From: Prorocentrum cordatum
Taxonomy: Eukaryota > Sar > Dinophyceae > Prorocentrales > Prorocentraceae
Direction of reading: 5' to 3'
Assembly: GCA_963575745.1 (NCBI GenBank)
Contig: CAUYUJ010003669.1
Coordinates: 164,448-226,447 of the forward strand
Length of the DNA stretch: 62,000 nt
Part shown: positions 50,320-60,480 of the stretch, piece after piece
How the letters are laid out: the number at the start of each line of letters is the position of its first letter
How positions within the stretch are numbered: the first letter of the stretch is position 1
Made by a program: the position numbers and the translations under genes
The notes under the pieces: model-generated
Seen by the model: only the letters and a program-made list of their open reading frames with translations
What the model was told of the DNA's origin: nothing
The model's database searches: none

Positions 50320-50870
50320 GATGAGTGCCCTCCTCTCCTCCTGCCCTCCGCGGCCGCACCCCCCCGCCACGTCTTCCTCTTGCAACCGCCCAATTCGCCT
50401 GCCGAGCGCCCCCGGCAACTCGAGCGCGCGAGCAGATTGCCCCTGCCGCGCCGCGACGGAAAACATGTTCTTGGCGGCGCGCACAAAGGGGGTGGAGGGA
50501 AGGGGGAGGGCCTCTTAGAAGGATGCTGCTTCTTAGAAGGCGCCGGCCTTACATCTATAGATACGGCCCGCGCCCTCTAAGAAGCAAGGGTGCTTCTAAG
50601 AAACCCCGCCCTCCCCCCACCCCCCTCTCGCGCGAGGCTGAAGACTGCCTCTGCCGCGCCGAAACGGAAAACATGTTCTTCGATCCCCGAAACTATGTCA
50701 TCCGTGAGTGTGTCCCCTCTTTGTTCCTGTCCTTTGCGACCGCTCCTCCTCCCCGCGCGCCCCCTCTTGCAGCCGGACAATTCGTCGAGCGCCCCCGACA
50801 ACTCGAACGCCCGTGCGCACTGCCTCTGCCGCGCCGCGGCGCGGAACAACTGTCCTTCGACCGCCCCCCG
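50320..50870 (+). repeat. Diverged duplication around the second foldback
   Basis: Blocks at about 50320-50480 and 50700-50860 read as related peptides in one frame each (SAPGNSSARADCPCRAA and SAPDNSNARAHCLCRAA). A third partial copy (ctgccgcgccgaaacggaaaacatgttctt) lies at 50650-50680. No function is recognised; this could be a diverged exon or untranslated repeat. Confidence 0.55.
50477..50636. mobile_element. Second foldback element, centred on ATCTATAGAT
   Basis: 50527-50543 and 50570-50586 pair over 17 bp with one mismatch. Similarity extends to arms of about 70-75 nt (G-rich tract, TTCTTAGAAG twice, ggcgccggcc) around the palindrome ATCTATAGAT near 50552-50561. It is flanked by copies of cctgccgcgccg...acggaaaacatgttctt at about 50440-50475 and 50650-50680. 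Confidence 0.7.
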
Positions 50871-51025
50871 CCGTCGTCTCGTCTCCCCTGCTGCTCAAGT
50901 CGGGGAGGAGGAGACCTCGCGATAAACCGTGCCACGCCCTCGATCCCCCTCGAGAAACCGTGCTGCTGCACTCGTTTGTTCTCGGACCCCGCCACCCCGC
51001 CCCCGCCTTCTTCTTGTCGGACCAG

Positions 51026-51150
51026 GCCTTCTGCCAGTTCTCCAGCGCGGCCCCGCAGTCGAAGGCCGGCCCGTCGGCCGTGCTGCAGGCGGACCCCCGG
51101 TTCTCGCAGCACCACGCCTGGCTGGGCCCGGGAGGGGGCGACGCACTATT
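51026..51150 (+). CDS. Putative exon
   Basis: After cttcttcttgtcggaccag the frame reads AFCQFSSAAPQSKAGPSAVL, QADPRFSQHHAWLGPGGGDA with mixed composition and a good polypyrimidine-AG acceptor. It runs into (GGA)n at 51153. No domain is recognised. A second island after the repeat (51247-51440) reads HSLDCHVRRDVRQECPRAEA in the same frame and could be a further exon. Confidence 0.35.
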
Positions 51151-51152
51151 GT

Positions 51153-51160
51153 GCTGTGAG

Positions 51161-51192
<32 letters not shown>

Positions 51193-51246
51193 GGAGGAGG
51201 AGGAGGAGGAGGAGGAGGAGGAGGAGGAGGAGGAGGAGGAGGAGGG
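51153..51246. repeat. (GGA)n microsatellite
   Basis: gaggaggag run. The poly-Glu reading is an artefact unless translated through. Confidence 0.95.
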
Positions 51247-51449
51247 GGCGGCGCACAGCCTGGACTGCCATGTGCGCCGCGACGTGCGCCAGGAGTGCCC
51301 CCGGGCCGAGGCTCAAAGAGGCAAGGCCCAGGCCGTGCTGGAGGCGGCACCTCGGGCCAGAACCCCGATGCCCGTGGGTCCCCCTGTGCCCTGGGGGTGG
51401 GGCCCCGATCAGATGCCCCAGGGCCGAGGAGGGAGGGGGTGACGGGAGG

Positions 51450-53460
51450 GGGAGCAAGAGGACCAGCCTCTCTGCCTCTTCTCAACCACGCCGCTTCTCA
51501 TATTCGTGGATGTTGGCCTCCAGGGGCCGCTTGCGGGGCCCAGAGCATCAAACATGGATCCCAGACGGAAAGCTGCCCCTGTGGGGAAGCGGTCAGGACC
51601 TCTGGGGCCGCGGATCTGAGAATCATATCGACGGATGCCTGGGGGTAGGAGGATGGAGGGGAAGGGATGGGTAGGAAGAGAGGTGGCGGGGGAGGGAGTG
51701 TGGGGGAGAGGAAAGACGAACAATGAGGAGGAGGGGGTGTGCAAAGGAAGGAGGAGAGGAGGAGGAGGAGGAAGGGAGGGGGAGGAATGAGGAGGAGGGA
51801 AAGAGAATGAGGGAGACAGGATGACGAGGATGGATGGGGAGAGGGAACATGCGAGGGCGGGGAGAAAGAAGAGGTGACATGCGGCCCTCGCTCTTGAGGG
51901 CTGTCTCCTGCTTGCATTCACTGCCTGTACGATTAATCGCTTCATAGCTCTCGAAGACAACGGCAATTCTGTGATCGACAACATCCGAGATACAATTAGT
52001 ACTGCACCTCCTTGGACTAGTGGCGACAGCTGCACGCCTGACAGCGCTCCCTGTTGACGGCCGAGAAGCGATCACGGTCTGTGCACCCAACAAGGTGGCA
52101 ACAACCCTATCAACTTACCGTTTTGTGAACCTGCCTTCCATCTGGGCGGCGGGTCTTCTTGGTGGAATAGAAACGCCTGCCACCACCCGACCACCCTCTG
52201 CCACGTAACACTTCTCGCTGGATCGCTTGTTCTCCCGTCCGCTTCTCTCTGTTGGCAGCGGCACCGCCAGGCAAAGAGGGATCGTCGGTCGAGAGCCTGC
52301 TTGTCGTACGACCATGACGCCTTCCAATCGGCGTAGTCAGCGTCGCAATCGTAACTTGGCGCTTGCGCGCTGCAGCGGGAAGCCGCGAGAGCAACCAAAA
52401 CGGTGAACTTGGCTGACACCGTCATGCGCCTCCAATGCAAAGGACGGTGTCACAGGATCGCAGAACGTGGTCGCTTGGCAGCGTGGAGTCAATTCGAAAT
52501 CCTTCCCCATACATTGTCCGAGCATGGAAGCAAGTCTTCACAAACCAAACTCCCTTCACCCTGCCCCTGCGATATTAAGCCCTCCTCGATCCATGAACGT
52601 CCTGTCGATTTGAAACCTTGGCGTACTTCGACTTCTACGGAATGCGGACGAAACGATACAGGGCAGAACAGGACACGATGCAAGCGCACGCGCCCAACAC
52701 AAGTCGCTCGTGCACGCAAGACGGTGACACTGGAAGGGTGCAATCCACGGCATGCTCATCTTCCCCGTCCTCTGCCCCGGGCGGGGCCTCGGAACCCTGA
52801 CGCTGCTCCGTCGCAGTGGCCGCGCCGCGAGGCGCGCACGCTGCGCCGAACACAAAATGGCTGAAGGGGGAGAGCGGCGGGGAGGAGGGGTGGGGAAGAG
52901 AGCACGAGGATGGCGCCCATGCGCCGTACCATGTTTGGATTCCCTCCATGCCCGGCCCCAACGCTCCACGGTGCATAGCGGTACGGTGCGCACAAGCCGT
53001 CCGCGGAAAGCGGGGAAGGGGAGAATCCAGGGACAACGCCAGCGTGAGAATCGCTGCGCGGCGCGTTGCGGCGGAGGGATCAAGCCGAACGCTTCGGATG
53101 GTAAAAGCTCGGTGGGCGGACGCTGCTGTCCAATATTCCTGCACGGCCACCTGGCGTGCGACGTTACGGCCTCGGCAGAATTGCATGGACCTGTTGTGTT
53201 TGATGGCGCGGCCCTATACAGGGGGTTGAAGTATGAATGGTATGCCAACCAGCACTGGCCAGCGCGAGCCCCCACGGGCGTGTTTCTAGCAACCCGCGTG
53301 GTGCTACCAATGTGGAACAGCAACAATGATGCAACCGCCTGGGGCAACCCACGCAGGCGCAAGATGAGCCATCGATTTTATACTGTACACGATGCGTTGT
53401 GCGATCAACGGTATGTAAAATGGGTTGTGCAATATATGTGGTGCAACCTGGTCAATGCAT
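51450..53460. other. No recognisable gene
   Basis: GA-rich patch 51640-51860, then mixed sequence. Several 80-270-codon ORFs exist but none shows a domain. Confidence 0.45.
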
Positions 53461-53464
53461 TGCG

Positions 53465-53890
53465 CAGCCGGGAAAATTATAACAAAATCAACAAAACGAC
53501 CATCGTGAATGATCTGCAGACGGCAACGCCCAAGGAGGATCATTAAGTGATCTTCGCCTTTCAATGTTGGCCGCGCGCGCAGGCGTGCACCATGGGCCAA
53601 GTCATTGATATGCCACACTTTGGCTTGCGCGCACAGTGGCAACATTGGGAGGCGGACGCCACTTAATGCCCGGGTGCTCTTCCAAGTTCGTCCTTCGCAG
53701 GGCCGCTGGCGCGGGAGGTTCCACGTTCTGCCTTGCGGTTTCGCTCCCACCAGCCGGGTGGCTAAAATGCAGCGCGCAATGCCGACGACGCTATTCCGTA
53801 ACATTGGCAGGCGGATGTCACTTGATGCGACGGGCCCCGCCTGGTCGGATTCTATATACTTTCGGCTCCCATCCCTGTGCCACTCTTGTT
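53465..53890. repeat. ~425-bp dispersed repeat, copy 1
   Basis: Shares ccgggaaaa...caa(a/g)acgaccatcg, ctgcagacggcaacgcccaa, ttaatgcccgggtgctcttc, caagttcgtccttcgcaggg, cagcgcgcaatg and gtaacattggcaggcggatg in order with 55853-56285. It contains an internal half-repeat (aacattgg-aggcgga...cactt-atgc near 53641 and 53800, about 160 nt apart). Confidence 0.85.
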
Positions 53891-53984
53891 TTATTTTTTC
53901 GCGGGGATTGGGTTTCCGCGCGGTCCTTTCGTCTTTTACATGCCGCGCTGTGGGTCCTGTGGACGTGTGAGACTTCTGCCCTTG

Positions 53985-54375
53985 CGGGATTTGTGAGACT
54001 CGTGGGACCTGCGAGACACGCGGGACCTGGGCGACTTGCGGGATCGGTTGGTTTTGTGGGACCTGTGGGACCTGTGGGACCTGTGGGACCTGTGGGACCT
54101 GTGCGACCAGCGAAACTTGTGGGAGCTGTGGGGCCTGTAAGACCTGTGGGACCTGCGCAAAACGTCGGCCTTGTTAGGACCTGCCAGAGACCTGCGGGCC
54201 TCGCGGGATCTGTAGAGCTTGTGGGGCCTGCGGGGCCCGTGCGACTCGTGGCACCCGTGGGACCTGTGGGACCTGCGGGGCCTGCGAATCCCGTGGGACC
54301 TGCGAGACGTCTGGGGCCTGTGAAATTTGTGCGACCTGTGAGGCGGGGGGGACCTGTGGGACTGACGAGACCAAT
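53985..54375. repeat. 9-bp minisatellite (GGGACCTGT)
   Basis: About 40 degenerate units of gggacctgt / gggacttgc. The period of 9 keeps frames open and yields collagen-like Gly-Pro-Val peptides, which are not considered a real protein. Confidence 0.9.
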
Positions 54376-54534
54376 GGGGCCTACAAAACATTGTCCAACG
54401 AACCGCGTTGACGATCCCGCGGGGGGGAGGGTTCTATTATGTAAATTCACAGGCGGGGCGCAGTTTAGGCTGCCCGGCAATCCCACTCAACGATCGGGCG
54501 GGCACGGGCTTAGTGCGTGAATTCATGCACAGAA

Positions 54535-54810
54535 CGCGCTTCGCGTAGAGTGGCGCGCCCCGGCGCGCCCACTTTATGATTTGTTTTGTTTGGCTGACCG
54601 CGTTTGGTGCGTGCACAAATCAGACGGGAAGCGCCCGTCGCGAAGTGGGAACTGCTTTTTTACCAGGAAATATTTTCTTTACTTCGAACAATTCCACTTT
54701 GCGATTGGCGCTCCCCGTCCTATTTTCACGCGCGGAGCGCGGGGGGGGGGGGGGGGGGGGGCGCATCGCAAAGTGGGCGCGCCGGGGCGCGCCACTTTAC
54801 GCGAAGTGCG
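54535..54810. mobile_element. Nested double-foldback element
   Basis: The outer arms 54535-54575 and 54770-54810 are inverted repeats, 39 of 41 identical, each with two GGCGCGCC-type blocks. An inner pair (about 54623-54652 / 54690-54719) is also inverted (gacggg-agcgcc..tcgc-aagtgg). All four arms contain TCGC(A/G)AAGTGG or its complement, and a G-run (54741-54761) sits between the inner and outer right arms. No coding capacity and no clear target duplication. Confidence 0.75.
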
Positions 54811-55412
54811 TCCCGAGTGTGATTTTTAACGCTACACCTGCCACCGCCCGATCGCCAAGTCGGGCCCCAGGGCAGTGAGAAGCGCGCCCCGTAGATGCAT
54901 TTACGCAGTGAGCCTGAACCTGCCCGCGTCCAACCGTTAATCGGGAGCGGCCAAGAGGGGGGTGTCCAAGAGGGGGGGGGGGGGTGGAAATCATGACCGG
55001 CGGCATGTGCGCGGCCCAGCGGGGGGCCTGGGACACAACGAAATAAGAAGAGGCGCCATGAAATCTGCGGAGATATCATGGCCCGCGCCATGATATTCCG
55101 CCCCCCCCCCCCCTAGTCATCACCCCCCCTCTTTTCCGCTCCCGATCCCACCTTCTGCCTTGCACGCCCGGCACAAGCCCGAGTTAAGTCGTTCCGCCAG
55201 ACATCGACAAGTTGCCGCACAAGCTCTCCCGCATGCGCCAACACGGCCTCCGGCAGACCGCGCGGCCGACGCCAGACTCCGACGGGCCCTTCTCCACGCT
55301 GCACTCGACGCCGACCACGACGGGCGGGCCCTGGGCCCCTGGGCCCCTGGGCCCAGCACGCCGCCGTTGTGGCAGGGGAAGCGGCGGGCGACGACGACGA
55401 CGACGACGACCG

Positions 55413-55443
<31 letters not shown>

Positions 55444-55850
55444 CGCGACGACGGCGAAGACGACGGCGACCGCGGCGAAGACGGCGACCACGGCGGCCAC
55501 GACGAAGACGACGCGCTTTCGCGCCACATCGCCGGCCACTGCTTAGCTCTCGCTCCTCCGCCGAGACATTGTCAGCATCCCCGCTCGCCTCTTCCTTCTA
55601 GTCTTCCCGCACCTCCTCCCTCATCGTTTTCCCCCCCCCCCTGCACATCTTCGCGTTTTTTCCTTCGCGCCCCCCCCCCTCTGGCCTCCCGGGGGGGGCC
55701 GCGACAGACCGCGGCGGCCGCCCGGGCATTATTTTACGCATCAGGGGCCGCCCGCTTCCCATTCCATCTGCCCGAACGGCAGAGGTAGACTACGCAATTT
55801 GGCAATTGCGGCCACCGCGATTGGAACGCGCCCAAACAGGTTCGACACCC
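54811..55850. other. No recognisable gene; microsatellites
   Basis: G-run (54958-54984), C-run (55100-55113), (GAC)n (55385-55450) and C-runs (55630-55690). ORFs across (GAC)n are repeat translations. Confidence 0.6.
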
Positions 55851-55852
55851 GC

Positions 55853-56285
55853 GCGGCCGGGAAAAAAAATACAACACAATCAACAAGACGATCATCGCGA
55901 ATGACCTGCAGACGGCAACGCCCAAACAAGACCATTAAGTGATATCCGCCTTTCAACGATGGCCGCGCGCGCGCAGGCGCGCACCATTGGCCCGGCCATT
56001 GATGCGCCGCTTTTTGACATGCGCGCCCAATGGCAACATCGGGACGCGGGCGCCGCTTAATGCCCGGGTGCTCTTCCAAGTTCGTCCTTCGCAGGGCCGC
56101 TGGCGCGGCGGCCCCGCGTTCTGCCATGCGGTTTCGCCCCCGCCAATCGGGCGGCTAACGTGCAGCGCGCAATGTCGACGATGCGTTTTCCGTAACATTG
56201 GCAGGCGGATGTTACTTGGCACGACGGGCCCCGCCCGGTCCGATTCGACATAGTTTCGGCTTCCATCCCTGTGCCATTTTTGTCA
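55853..56285. repeat. ~430-bp dispersed repeat, copy 2
   Basis: Same orientation as copy 1, roughly 80% identical, with the same internal half-repeat. The minus frame reads a conserved peptide in both copies (LLGRCRLQIIHDGRFVD versus LFGRCRLQVIRDDRLVD), which may be coincidental. Confidence 0.85.
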
Positions 56286-56339
56286 TAAACTTTTTCCACG
56301 GGGATGCATGCGCGCTGCAATTGCTAGAAATGAATTGAC

Positions 56340-57170
56340 AAATTCCACGCCCTTGCAAACGTCCCACCCATCTACCCGAGACTTGGTTTGCAAAACCCAC
56401 GCGGCGGCGATTGCGATGAGTGCTTGGCGTTGACTGGTGGATTTCTGCGGCCGCGCTACCCCGCGCATGCTCGCGCGAACCAGCGCCAACTAGATTGGCG
56501 CGGCCGAAGAGGCCGCGGTGGCGCTAACCGCCGGGCACTTCCCAGCGGGCACCTTAGCGCGCGTCGGTAATTTGGGCGGGCGCGGTATCATGGCGACCCC
56601 GACAAGGGTGGGCGCGATTCTGAGATTAGCGATGGTGGCGACGATGGTGGCGATGACGACGGCGTGGCCAACGAGGGCGCCGACGTTGATCACGCCCGCC
56701 TGCAAAGATGACGATGTCCTCGCGTGGCCGATGAGAATTTAACGAAATTTCGGCACGCGCGCGCGGCCGACGCGCGCGAGCGGCCGCGGATCGGCCCCCC
56801 CCCCCCCCAGCGCGCGCGCAAAGGCGACCGAATGAACTCGACATGCGGCGCGTGAGGCCCGCTTGGCATAATGCGATGAACGTTGGGGAACGGGTGATTT
56901 CCTGAAGTATCCGCAGAACCGCGAGCGCAACATTTGCACTGAAAACTGATGTTGTAACACCATGTCTTAATTAATATGCGTTCGGGGCACTCGTCTCTGC
57001 AATCCTTGCGACACCAAAATATGTTGCGCGATCTCGGCACGCGCGGGCGACGACGCGCGCGCGCACTCCGCCCCATCTTTCGCAAGGGGTTCTGGCGACG
57101 GCACGCGCGCCAGGACGCTCGAAATATTTCGACGCGCGCGCTTGAGAGGCCCGTTTGCTGTCATTGAAAG
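56340..57170 (+). repeat. Long dispersed repeat unit, copy 1
   Basis: Ordered landmarks: acttggtttgcaaaacccac, gcggcggcgattgcgatgag, tgctcgcgcgaacc, a GGCG(A)-rich stretch with gatgacgatgtcctcgcg, cggccgacgcgcgcgag, C-run then cagcgcgcgcgcaaa, acatgcggcg, gcgttcggggcactcg and cgacgacgcgcgcgcgcact. The same landmarks recur at 58660 and 59815. Confidence 0.8.
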
Positions 57171-57434
57171 ACCGTGGTAAACCTATGGTTTTCTAACGTG
57201 GTTGCAATAGCGCGGGCGCGGGCTTTCGTTGGCGCGCTCGTCGCCGATCCATGTGTTTGTACCTGTTTTCGTGACTCTCGTTTTTGGAATCCGCACGGGG
57301 CCTGAGTTACCTAACAGCTTGTTCTGATAGGTTTCTAATGGTGTCAAAAGAGAGCAGCAGATGACTCCACAGGGGGGTCTGGGCGGGTGCCGGACAGGGT
57401 GCCGCAAAGGTCGTTTTAAGCCAACAGTCGCACA

Positions 57435-57915
57435 CTTCGTGCTCTTCGACCTCCCAGAACTCCATTCCCGGGCCACATTCTGAATGCCCAGAGCCAACTG
57501 TAGGCCACTTCGTGCTCTTCGACTTCCCAGAACTCCATTCCCGGGCCACATTTTGAATGCCCGGAGCCAACTGTAGGCCACTTCGTGTTCTTCGATTTCC
57601 CAGAACTCCATTCCCGGGCCACATTTTGGATGCCCGGAGCCAACTGTAGGCCACTTCGTGCTCTTCGACTTCCCAGAACTCCATTCCCGGGCCACATTTT
57701 GGATGCCCGGAGCCAACTGTAGGCCACTTCGTGCTCTTCGAGTTCCCAGAACTCCATTCCCGGGCCACATTTTGAATGCCCGGAGCCAACTGTAGGCCAC
57801 TTCGTGTTCTTCAAGTTCCCAGAACTTATTCCTGGGCATGATTTTGAATGCCTGGAGCCAACTGTAGGCCACTTCGTGTTCTTTTAGTTCCCAGAGCTCC
57901 ATTCCTGGGCCACAT
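57435..57915. repeat. 73-bp satellite, about 6.5 copies
   Basis: Unit starts (cttcgtg) at 57435, 57508, 57581, 57654, 57727, 57800 and 57872, i.e. spacing 73 with one 72. Units are over 90% identical in the centre and more diverged at the right edge. Minus-frame peptides (CGPGMEFWEVEEHEVAYSWL) are repeat translations. Confidence 0.95.
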
Positions 57916-57919
57916 TTTG

Positions 57920-58258
57920 AATGCTGAGGCAGGCTGATGCTGCGGCCGAGGCAGGCTGAGGCTGAGGCAGGCTGAGGCTGAGGCCGAGGCTGAAGGCAGA
58001 CTGAGGCTGAGGCTGAAGCAGACTGAGGCTGAGGCTGAGGCAGGCTGAGGCTGAGGCTGAGGCAGGCTGATGCTGAGGCAGGCTGAGGCTGAGGCTGAGG
58101 CTGATGCAGGCTGAGGCTGAGGCAGGCTGAGGCTGAGGCCGAGGCTGAAGGCAGACTGAGGCTGAGGCTGAAGCAGGCTGAGGCTGAGGCTGAGGCAGGC
58201 TGAGGCTGAGGCAGGCTGAGGCTGAGGCTGAGGCAGGCTGAGGCTGAGGCTGTGACTG
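57920..58258. repeat. (GGCTGA)n / GCAGGCTGAG minisatellite
   Basis: ggctga hexamers interrupted by ggca at irregular intervals, with a ~190-bp higher-order copy (aggccgaggctgaaggcagac at about 57980 and 58137). Confidence 0.9.
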
Positions 58259-58659
58259 CGACTGCCGTTGCCGCTGCGACTGTCATCGCGAATGCGACTA
58301 CGACTGCGAGAACAGCAGAATTCTACAACTGGATTTTCATCTGAATCTTAAGGGGAATGCTTTCAGATATGCTTCTACACATCGCTGTTAGGTTGCTTTG
58401 CCGGGATAATTTTTTGTTTGCGCGATGTCTGCACACGCGCGCGGCGACGCGCGCGCGCTTCGTCGCACTTTCTGTTGCAGAGGATGGGGTTGGGGGGGAT
58501 CGGGCTCGGGCCTGCCGGGGATTGTGCGAATGCCTGTTTGGGATGGGCGACGGGGCGGATTCACTGCGACAGGGTTCGCCGTCAAGTCTGGGAAGGTGGG
58601 TAGATCTTGAATGCGCATGATAAGAACCACAATGTTGAATGACTTGGGATTGTCAACTC

Positions 58660-59240
58660 CACTGCCCGCGCAATCACCCCGCCCGCCCATTCGCAACTTG
58701 GCTGCAAAGAGCCACGCGGCGGCGATTGCGATTAGTGCTCGGCGTTTGCTGGTGCGTCTCTGCGGCCGCGCAACCCCGCGCATGCTCGCGCGAACCGCTG
58801 CCAGCTAGGTCGGCGCGACCGACGCGGCCGCGGTGAGTGGCGCTGGCCGCCGGGGACTTCCTCGCGCACTTCGTTGCGAGCCGGCGCCTTGGACGGGCGC
58901 GGTTTCGCGCCGACGTCGGCGACGGTGGACGCGATGATGGTAGTGGCGACGCTGGCGACGAAGATGAAGATGACGATGTCCTCGCGTCGGCGATGAAGGC
59001 ATTAGATGGAGCTCCACAAGCGCGGCCGACGCGCGCGAATGGCCCGCATAATATTATTCGAACGGGTTCGCGCTCCAGCCCCCCCCCCCCCAGCGCGCGC
59101 GCAAATGCGTCCGAACGAATCCAACATGCGGCGTGAGGGGCCTGTCCACTCGAATTGTTTGATGACGGCGCTGAGGCACTGATGGTTTTCTTAAGACGTC
59201 GCAAGAAGACGCGCGCAAAGATCATCTACGAAAACTGATG
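58660..59240 (+). repeat. Long dispersed repeat unit, copy 2
   Basis: Same landmark order as copy 1: caacttggctgcaaagagcc, gcggcggcgattgcgatt, tgctcgcgcgaaccg, gatgacgatgtcctcgcg, cggccgacgcgcgcgaat, C-run then cagcgcgcgcgcaaatg, acatgcggcg. Copy 1 does not share its AT-poor insertions exactly, so units are well diverged. 58410-58470 and 59560-59615 carry the cgacgacgcgcgcgcgc-type end block. Confidence 0.8.
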
Positions 59241-59814
59241 GCCGATGCACTCGGGACACACGATTCCACAATCCTCAGAACACCTAAACGGTTTCGGCAT
59301 CCGCTCGACGCGACGCGAATGCGCCGTCGTTTTTGGCGCGCGCGCGCGCAAGGGCCCGGCGCGCTCGCGCGAGTCCAACGCGCGCGCGAGGCACGGTCGG
59401 CAGCATCTGATGACAACAACAAAAAAAACAATGGTTTCCTGGAGAATCGGCCCGAGCGCAAGCGCAAGCGTTGCCTTGGAACTCCACTCGCGAAAGCATT
59501 TCAAACATGCTTTCAGGGCGATCGATGTTGGCACCCTTGCGAAGCCGGAGGTTCTCGATGGATTTCGGCGCTCGCGCGACGACGCGCGCGCGCACTTCGC
59601 CCGCCCGTCGCAAAGGGCCCTCGCAAACAAAATTTGCGCGAGCGCGAGCGCGGACAAAATGTTTGAGGGGCGACGGGGGGCGGTCGATGAAGGGCCGCGC
59701 GGGGCGGTGCGGATTCATGCACAAGAGCGGCGAGCACTCGGAGTCGCCGTCCTGTCCAGGGGGGAGACCCTGATGCGCGTCTAGAAGGCGAGCTCGCCCT
59801 GCCGCGCTTGAACT

Positions 59815-60480
59815 CGCCAGCTCCACTGCCCGCGCAAAAATTCACCCGCCCACCCGCAACTTGGCATGCAAAACCCACGCGGCAGCGAGGGCGATGACTG
59901 CTCGGCGCTGACTGGCGGATCACTGCGGCCACGCTTGCGCGCGGGGGCTCGCGCGCAGAGGGGCCGGCTAGTCTGGCGCGACCCACGCGGGCGCGGCGGC
60001 TCCGACCGTCGGGGGCCCCCCAACGCGTTGAGCGACGGCGCCGATGTCTATCGCGCCGCTGGCGGCGATGGCGCCCGCGCGTCGGTTCGACGCGCGCGCG
60101 CGGCCGGCGGGCGGGAGGAGTGGCCCGCGTGGATTAATCGACGCGGATTGCGCCCCCCCCCCCCCCCGCACCGCCCCCAGCGCGCGCAGAGGCGCTCGGG
60201 CGATTCCGACGCGCGGCGCGAGGGGCCCGCGCGGCCCCACTTGATGAAAAAGATTGCAGCCCCGATAACCTTCTTAAGAATTCGCAAGACCGCGCGCGCA
60301 GGTCTGTTTTGTCGCTGCCCGTTTTGGTCGTCGCGAGAAAATTGCCGGGGAAACCGCGCTGCGCAACCGCTTGTTTGACCCAAATTTTTCGGGGCGCGCG
60401 ATGTCTGAGGCAGGGGCGGCGATTCATTCCGGCATGCGCGCGCGACGGCGCCTGCGCGTGCACTTCTCACCGTGTGTCTG
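59815..60480 (+). repeat. Long dispersed repeat unit, copy 3
   Basis: caacttggcatgcaaaaccc, acgcggcagcgagggcgatg, then C-run followed by cagcgcgc, gacgcgcggcg, and a terminal block ggcgcgcgatgtctg with gcgcgcgacggcgcctgcgc. Same direction as copies 1 and 2. Confidence 0.75.

Noticed and set aside
53636-54520. Collagen-like Gly-Pro-Val ORF
   Set aside because: Produced by the 9-bp GGGACCTGT minisatellite running into a dispersed repeat; no signal peptide or flanking domain.
55795-55860. Possible tRNA (GGTTCGACACC word resembling a T-loop)
   Set aside because: No acceptor, D-arm or anticodon stem could be built around it, and the segment borders the 430-bp dispersed repeat.
57435-57915. Regular direct repeats considered as a CRISPR array
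   Set aside because: The units are contiguous 73-bp tandem copies without unique spacers, and the genome is eukaryotic.
57183-58286. 367-codon minus ORF with repeated CGPGMEFWEVEEHEVAY-type peptides
   Set aside because: It results from the 73-bp satellite plus (GGCTGA)n; no unique coding sequence and several equivalent frames.
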